A stretch of DNA of 41,006 bases from Klebsiella pneumoniae (GTDB lineage: Bacteria; Pseudomonadota; Gammaproteobacteria; Ga0077536). The stretch spans positions 1 to 41,006 of the forward strand of contig CAMCQE010000021.1 of assembly GCA_945876945.1 (NCBI GenBank), given 5' to 3'. Position 1 is the first letter of the stretch. Every line of letters starts with the position of its first letter. Shown piece after piece: positions 36,250 to 41,006 of the stretch. The translations under genes were made by a program, and so were the position numbers. The notes under the pieces are model-generated. The model saw only the letters and a list, made by a program, of their open reading frames with translations. It was not told where the DNA came from and ran no database searches.

Positions 36250-37188
36250 CTAACGAGTGCGGCGCGCGGCGTCGCCACGCGGCGCAGGTAAATCGCGCGC
36301 GTACAGCACAGAAATGCCGTCGCCCCCGTGCGCCATTTCAGGCCAATAGAACGGCAGATCGGGGAAGGCTGCCGCCATTGCTTCTGAGGTGGCGCCAGTA
36401 TCCATCACCAGCACGCCGTCCGGCGCGAGATAAGACCGCGCCTCAGCCAGCAAGCGTCGCACGACATCCAGGCCGTCATCTCCGGAGACCAAACCCAGCG
36501 CCGGCTCGTGCCGGTATTCGGGCGGCAGGGCATCAAACTCGGCCTGCGGCACATAGGGGGGGTTCGCGAGGATGAGGTCGTAGGGTTCGCCCGCATCCGG
36601 GTAAACATCGGTGAGATGGAACCGCACCCGGTCTGCCACACCAAGGCGCGCCGCGTTGGCTCGGGCCACGGTGAGCGCCGCGTCAGAAATATCGGTGGCA
36701 TCAACGAGCGCCTCAGGCAAGGCGAGTGCCGTTGCAATTGCAATGCAGCCACTGCCAGTGGCGATATCCAGCACCCTTTGCACTTGGCTCGCGTCCAGCC
36801 AAGGTGTGAAGCGCTCATTGATGAGTTCGCCGATGGGCGAACGCGGCACCAGCACGCGCTCGTCAACGGCAAATTCATGCCCGCAAAACCACATGCGACC
36901 GGTTAGATAAGCCGCCGGCCGCTGTTCAGAGATTCGTCGCGCCACCAGCGCCTCAACGCTAGCGGCGGCCTCGGCCGCAACCGGTTGGTCGAGCGTTGCC
37001 TCATTCACGTTGAACGGCAGCCCCAGCGCGTGAAACACCAGAAACACCGCTTCATCGCGCGCGTTATCGGTGCCGTGACCGAACACCAGTCGCGCGCGCT
37101 GGAAACGGCGCTCAGCGTTGAGCACCAGTCGCCGGGGGGTGAGAACGCGCGGCGCCACGCTTAAGCGTTCCGCCGCGCGGGAGGGCAA
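36250..37188 (-). CDS. prmB: Ribosomal protein L3 glutamine methyltransferase PrmB
   Basis: A 312-residue SAM-dependent N5-glutamine methyltransferase. The SAM motif is DIATGSGCIA (141-150), and the NPPY catalytic motif is at 209-212. RSPIGELI (116-123) is typical of PrmB, which modifies ribosomal protein L3, rather than of PrmC, which modifies release factors. The N-terminal substrate-recognition domain covers about residues 20-100. It lies 6 bases after htpG and 9 before aroC. Confidence 0.93.
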   Translation of the reverse strand: MPSRAAERLSVAPRVLTPRRLVLNAERRFQRARLVFGHGTDNARDEAVFLVFHALGLPFNVNEATLDQPVAAEAAASVEALVARRISEQRPAAYLTGRMWFCGHEFAVDERVLVPRSPIGELINERFTPWLDASQVQRVLDIATGSGCIAIATALALPEALVDATDISDAALTVARANAARLGVADRVRFHLTDVYPDAGEPYDLILANPPYVPQAEFDALPPEYRHEPALGLVSGDDGLDVVRRLLAEARSYLAPDGVLVMDTGATSEAMAAAFPDLPFYWPEMAHGGDGISVLYARDLPAPRGDAARRTR

Positions 37189-37194
37189 CGCAAA

Positions 37195-39069
37195 TCAGCC
37201 CGCCGCATCTACGAGGAACTGATTCACGCGCCGGACGAATGCGGCCGGGTCTTCCAGACGCCCGCCTTCGGCCAACACCGATTGCTCGAACAATAAAACA
37301 GCGAGTTCGTTGAAGCGTTCCTCGCCCTCCTCCGTCGCCAGACGAATCAGCAACGGATGCCGCTCGTTGACCTCAAGGATGCGCGTGCTGTTCGGCACTT
37401 CCTGACCCGCCGCGCGCAGGATGCGCTGCAGGTTGGCGCTCATGTCGTAATCGTCGCCAACCAGACACGCCGGCGAATCCGTGAGGCGGGTGGACGGACG
37501 CACCGCACTCACTTTGCCTTCCAGCGCCGCTTTGAGCTTGGCGATGAAGTCCGACTCTGGCGCATCTTCCGGTTGCTCGGGCTGCGCTTCGTCGCCCGGC
37601 AATTCGAGCTTGCCCTGCGTGACCGAGCGCAAAGGCTTGCCGTCGAATTCGGTCAGGTGTTGGACGACCCATTCGTCGACCGGGTCGGACAACAGCAAGA
37701 CTTCCACCCCGCGGGCGCGGAACACTTCCAGATGCGGACTGGACTTGGCGGTGGCGTGGGTTTCGGCGGTGAGGTAGTAAATCGCCTTCTGGCCTTCCTT
37801 CATGCGGCCGATGTAAGACTCAAGCGACACGGCCGGCTCGGCTTTGTCATCCAGCGTGCTCGCAAAGCGCAGCAACTTGGCCACGCGCTCGCGATTCGCC
37901 GCGTCCTCGATCACACCTTCTTTCAGTACACGGCCGAAGGGCTGATAGAACTTCTGGTAGTCCTCGCCCTCGGCCAGCGTTTCAATCAGGCCCAGAATTT
38001 TTTTGATCGACGCGCCGCGAATGGTGTCGATGGCCTTATTCCGCTGCAGGATTTCGCGGGAAACGTTGAGCGGCAGGTCGCGGGTATCGACGATGCCGCG
38101 CACAAAGCGCAGATAGCGCGGCAGCAGCTGCTCGGCGTCGTCCATGATGAACACGCGCTGCACATAGAGCTTGATGCCACGCTTGGCGTCGCGGTCGAAC
38201 AAATCGTACGGCGCACGGCCAGGAACAAAGAACAGCGTGGTGTATTCCAGCTTGCCTTCTGACTTGGTATGCACCCAGCTCATCGGATCTTCAAAGTCGT
38301 GCGAAATGTGCTTGTAGAACGCCTTGTAGTCGTCGTCGCTGATGTCCTGCTTCGATCGCACCCACAGCGCGGTCGCGCTGTTGACGGTCTCCAGGGCAGG
38401 CGCCTCGCCCCCTTCCTCTGCCGGCGCGGTCGGCAGCATCCGGATGGGCACCGCGATATGGTCGGAATACTTTTTGATGAGGCTGCGCAGCCGCCAGTTG
38501 TCGGCATACTCGGACGCATCCTCCTTGAGGTGCAAAATAATCTCGGTACCACGACGGGCTCTGGAGCAGGGCTCGACGGTGAATTCGCCCCGCCCGTCAG
38601 ACTCCCAGCGCACGCCCTCGGCGGTGCCGGCCTTGCGAGTGAGCACGGTAACGCGATCGGCCACGATGAAAGCGGCGTAGAACCCAACGCCGAATTGACC
38701 AATAAGCTGCGAGTCGGTGCGAGCGTCGCCGCTCAGCGCCCCAAAGAACTCGCGGGTGCCGGACTTGGCAATAGTCCCCAAATTGGCGACGACATCGTCG
38801 CGCGTCATGCCGATGCCGGAGTCCCGGATGGTCACGGTCCGGGCCTCTGTATCGAACTCGACGTCGATGGCGTTTTCAGGGTCGCCTTCCAGCAGGGATT
38901 CGTCGGACAGCGCCGAGAAGCGCAGTTTTTCGATCGCGTCAGACGCGTTCGATACCAGCTCGCGCAGGAAGATTTCGCGGTTGCTGTATAGCGAGTTAAT
39001 GACGAGATCGAGCAGTTGGTTGACTTCAGATTGGAAGCCCAGCGTTTCTTTGTTCGGGGTAGTAGTCAT
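37195..39069 (-). CDS. htpG: Hsp90-family chaperone HtpG
   Basis: A 624-residue ATP-dependent chaperone, the same length as E. coli HtpG. The N-terminal ATPase domain has YSNREIFLRELVSNASDA (split as YSNREIFLRELVSNASD), DSGIGMTRDDV, LGTIAKSGTREF and GQFGVGFYAAF. The middle domain has RGIVDTRDLPLNVSRE and the C-terminal dimerisation domain follows. It is led by a sigma-32 promoter and is the first gene of a tight minus-strand series through glcF. Confidence 0.98.
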   Translation of the reverse strand: MTTTPNKETLGFQSEVNQLLDLVINSLYSNREIFLRELVSNASDAIEKLRFSALSDESLLEGDPENAIDVEFDTEARTVTIRDSGIGMTRDDVVANLGTIAKSGTREFFGALSGDARTDSQLIGQFGVGFYAAFIVADRVTVLTRKAGTAEGVRWESDGRGEFTVEPCSRARRGTEIILHLKEDASEYADNWRLRSLIKKYSDHIAVPIRMLPTAPAEEGGEAPALETVNSATALWVRSKQDISDDDYKAFYKHISHDFEDPMSWVHTKSEGKLEYTTLFFVPGRAPYDLFDRDAKRGIKLYVQRVFIMDDAEQLLPRYLRFVRGIVDTRDLPLNVSREILQRNKAIDTIRGASIKKILGLIETLAEGEDYQKFYQPFGRVLKEGVIEDAANRERVAKLLRFASTLDDKAEPAVSLESYIGRMKEGQKAIYYLTAETHATAKSSPHLEVFRARGVEVLLLSDPVDEWVVQHLTEFDGKPLRSVTQGKLELPGDEAQPEQPEDAPESDFIAKLKAALEGKVSAVRPSTRLTDSPACLVGDDYDMSANLQRILRAAGQEVPNSTRILEVNERHPLLIRLATEEGEERFNELAVLLFEQSVLAEGGRLEDPAAFVRRVNQFLVDAAG

Positions 39070-39102
39070 GGCCTCAACTCTGGCAATTAACAGGAGTCGT
39101 CG

Positions 39103-39131
39103 AAATGGGGATCTGCATTACGCAAATCAAG
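39103..39131 (-). promoter_or_regulatory. Sigma-32 heat-shock promoter of htpG
   Basis: On the minus strand the -35 element CTTGATT, preceded by CCCC (39125-39131 plus flanking C's), and the -10 element CCCCATTT (39103-39110) are 14 bases apart. The -10 is a perfect match to the sigma-32 consensus CCCCATnT and the -35 matches CTTGAAA at five of seven positions. The transcription start is predicted near 39095, about 26 bases before the htpG ATG, with GAGG just ahead of it. Confidence 0.85.
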
Positions 39132-39215
39132 GGGGCACCAGCGCCTGAACGGCACGGGGCTGCTATATTGCCTCATCCGAGTCCCGCAATCCGCGATTCA
39201 TTTACCGAGCCCCGC

Positions 39216-39725
39216 ATGAACGCCCCGGTTTTTCGCTCCAGCCTTGTGATGACGCTGACCCTCTGCAGCGCGCTGTCCGGATGCGGCGGTTTGCAGAGCC
39301 TCCGGTCTGCGAGTGCGCCGGCGAACAAGTTAGAAGTGCCAGCCAACGCCGATCCCGCCAGCCTGCTGGCCAGCGCGGACGCGGCCTACATCGCACAGGA
39401 CTGGGGCCGCGCCGAACAAGACTTTCTTGCGCTGAGCCGACTGCAGCCGGCCAACAGCCAGCCGCCCTACAAGCTCGGCAATCTCTATACCCGTACGGGA
39501 AAACTGGAACAGGCGAGCGCGGCCTACGCCGAGGCCGTTCGGCGCGACCCGGGCTTCGACCGCGCCTGGCACAATCTCGGCATCGCGCAGCTACGGCAGG
39601 CTCGCGCAAGTCTTGCCAAGGCCGCCGAATCGCCGGCGCCGGATGAGCCGGAAGTCAGCCAGCGGGCGGCGCGCCTGACGACAGCCATCGACGCCCTGCT
39701 CGCGCCCCAGCGCCCAGCGAAATAA
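39216..39725 (+). CDS. TPR-repeat lipoprotein
   Basis: A 169-residue lipoprotein with signal peptide and lipobox ALSGC (Cys23). From about residue 50 two tetratricopeptide-type repeats follow (LLASADAAYIAQDWGRAEQDF, given here as DAAYIAQDWGRAEQDF, and PPYKLGNLYTRTGKLEQAS), with a third partial one (DRAWHNLGIAQLRQA). The C-terminus is Ala/Pro-rich. TPR lipoproteins usually act as scaffolds at the outer membrane; no specific function can be given. The ATG at 39216 starts the signal peptide; an open frame from 39105 would run through the htpG promoter. A TATATT at 39163-39168 is a possible -10 box. mutS begins 3 bases after its stop. Confidence 0.85.
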   Translation: MNAPVFRSSLVMTLTLCSALSGCGGLQSLRSASAPANKLEVPANADPASLLASADAAYIAQDWGRAEQDFLALSRLQPANSQPPYKLGNLYTRTGKLEQASAAYAEAVRRDPGFDRAWHNLGIAQLRQARASLAKAAESPAPDEPEVSQRAARLTTAIDALLAPQRPAK

Positions 39726-39728
39726 TTC

Positions 39729-41006
39729 ATGCGCGATCCCGCCACTCACACGCCCGTGATGCGCCAATATCTGGGCTTCAAGGCGGAATATCCGGACCGT
39801 CTGCTGTTCTATCGGATGGGCGATTTCTACGAACTCTTTTTCGAAGATGCCCAGCGCGCCGCGCAGTTACTCGACATCACGCTGACCGCGCGCGGCGAAA
39901 GTGGCGGCGTGAAGATCCCGATGGCCGGGGTGCCCGCCCATGCGGCCGAGTCCTATTTGGCGCGCTTGCTCAGGTTGGGCGAGTCGGTGGTGGTGTGCGA
40001 GCAGGTGGGCGATCCGGCAACCAGCAAAGGCCCGGTGGAACGACGGGTGGCGCGTATCCTCACGCCGGGCACGGTCACCGATGAAGCCCTGCTGACGGCG
40101 AGGTCCGAGACCCTGTTGGCAGCGGTGCATCCGCATGACGGCAAGTTCGGTCTCGCCTGGGCCGATCTCGCCAGCGGTCGCTTTCGCGTCAGCCTGTTAC
40201 CGGATATTGCCGCGCTGGAAGCGGAACTTGCGCGCCTGTCTCCCGCCGAGACGCTAGTCGCCGATTCAAGACAAGCCGGCTTTACGCCAGCGGGCGCGCG
40301 CCCCCGCCCGCCCTGGCAGTTTGATGCGGCCGAAAGCGAGCGCCGCCTGCGTGCCGCCTTTCAACTCGCGAGCCTGCGAGGCCTCGGCATTGAGGACGCG
40401 CCGGCGCTGCTTGGCGCCGCCGGTGCGCTGCTGCAGTACTGCGAGGAGACCCACTGCGGGCGCGTGCCGCAGCTGCAGCCGCCGCTCATCGAAGTGGCGG
40501 ATGAAGCGGTGGTGATCGACCCCGCAACGCGCCGCCATCTCGAAATCACGCAGGCGCAGGAGGGCGACGAGCGCCATACGCTGGTTGAACTGATGGATAC
40601 CACCTGCTCGCCGATGGGCGGCCGTTTGCTCCGACGCTGGCTGGCGCGTCCAAGCCGTCAGCACGAGGAACTTCGGCTGCGACTGCAGGCAGTCGAAACC
40701 CTGCTCCACGCGATGTCGCTGCTGGAATTGCGGGATCTGCTGTCTCGTCTGGGTGATCTGGAACGCATCGTGACCCGGGTGGCGCTTGGTACCGCGCGAC
40801 CACGCGACCTGGCGGGACTGCGACAGAGCCTGCAGCTACTGCCGCTGATCACCGGCAGCCTCGCTTCGCTCGCCTCCCCCCGGCTGATGCAGCTAGGCGA
40901 ACGCTGCCCGCCCTACACGGGGATTCGCGAGCTGCTGGAGCGGGCGGTCATCGAAAACCCGCCGGTCACGGCCCGCGATGGCGGCGTCATCGCGCGGGGC
41001 TTCGAT
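39729..41006 (+). CDS. mutS: DNA mismatch repair protein MutS (N-terminal 426 residues, cut by window end)
   Basis: An uninterrupted frame from the ATG at 39729 to the last base of the window encodes the N-terminal half of MutS. The mismatch-recognition motif is FYELF, with Phe33 and Glu35 equivalent to Phe36 and Glu38 of E. coli MutS. It is followed by [26 protein letters not shown] split as [16 protein letters not shown], and [18 protein letters not shown]. Residues about 250-426 contain the connector and start of the lever domain ([28 protein letters not shown]). The ATPase domain lies beyond the window. MutS recognises mismatches and starts repair with MutL. It probably shares a transcript with the TPR lipoprotein. 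Confidence 0.97.
   Translation, partial: MRDPATHTPVMRQYLGFKAEYPDRLLFYRMGDFYELFFEDAQRAAQLLDITLTARGESGGVKIPMAGVPAHAAESYLARLLRLGESVVVCEQVGDPATSKGPVERRVARILTPGTVTDEALLTARSETLLAAVHPHDGKFGLAWADLASGRFRVSLLPDIAALEAELARLSPAETLVADSRQAGFTPAGARPRPPWQFDAAESERRLRAAFQLASLRGLGIEDAPALLGAAGALLQYCEETHCGRVPQLQPPLIEVADEAVVIDPATRRHLEITQAQEGDERHTLVELMDTTCSPMGGRLLRRWLARPSRQHEELRLRLQAVETLLHAMSLLELRDLLSRLGDLERIVTRVALGTARPRDLAGLRQSLQLLPLITGSLASLASPRLMQLGERCPPYTGIRELLERAVIENPPVTARDGGVIARGFD

Noticed and set aside
37357-38262. 301-codon open frame antisense to htpG
   Set aside because: Opposite a highly conserved chaperone gene, with no recognisable domain; a compositional shadow.

Overview
The window is a GC-rich (by eye about 60%) chromosomal segment of a gammaproteobacterium. 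The best evidence is gene order. Positions 923-18702 carry fimT-pilV-pilW-pilX-pilY1-pilE, ispH, lspA, ribF, murJ, rpsT, proB, obgE, rpmA, rplU and ispB. That is essentially the arrangement around the minor-pilin locus of Pseudomonas aeruginosa, except that fkpB and ileS, which normally stand between ispH and ribF, are absent. prmB-aroC side by side is also a gammaproteobacterial habit. I cannot name a genus.

Layout. (1) 1-850: a tRNA-Thr(CGT) with its terminator and a Fur-family regulator whose promoter predicts a leaderless mRNA. (2) 923-10203: type IV pilus minor pilins, a very large PilY1 with several calcium-type loops, and a small DUF4124-like secreted protein. (3) 10207-18702: housekeeping genes for isoprenoid, lipoprotein, flavin, peptidoglycan, ribosome and proline functions. 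(4) 18712-18788: tRNA-Pro(CGG). (5) 18875-26937: a very compact eight-gene operon joining hopanoid genes (one-step squalene synthase, hpnG, hpnA) to a complete 2-aminoethylphosphonate (AEP) route (PEP mutase fused to a nucleotidyltransferase, phosphonopyruvate decarboxylase, AEP transaminase), plus a second nucleotidyltransferase and a CDP-alcohol phosphotransferase. (6) 26950-32814: dxs on the minus strand, then a second hopanoid operon hpnH-hpnB-hpnM-mlaA on the plus strand. (7) 32822-39069: htpG-prmB-aroC-glcE-glcF on the minus strand behind a clear sigma-32 heat-shock promoter. (8) 39216-41006: a TPR lipoprotein and the first 426 codons of mutS, cut by the window edge.

The most interesting part is region 5. 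The gene content predicts PEP to phosphonopyruvate to phosphonoacetaldehyde to AEP to CMP-AEP, followed by transfer of AEP by the CDP-alcohol phosphotransferase onto a lipid hydroxyl. That transferase lies between hpnG and hpnA with 4-base overlaps on both sides, so the phosphonate and hopanoid steps are translationally interlocked. The lipid acceptor could be diacylglycerol, giving an ordinary phosphonolipid made alongside hopanoids, or a hydroxylated hopanoid such as ribosylhopane or bacteriohopanetetrol. The second would be a phosphonate-headed hopanoid, which I do not know to have been described. The sequence supports the enzymes and their coupling; the product is inference. No squalene-hopene cyclase gene lies in the window, so this key enzyme must be elsewhere if hopanoids are made.
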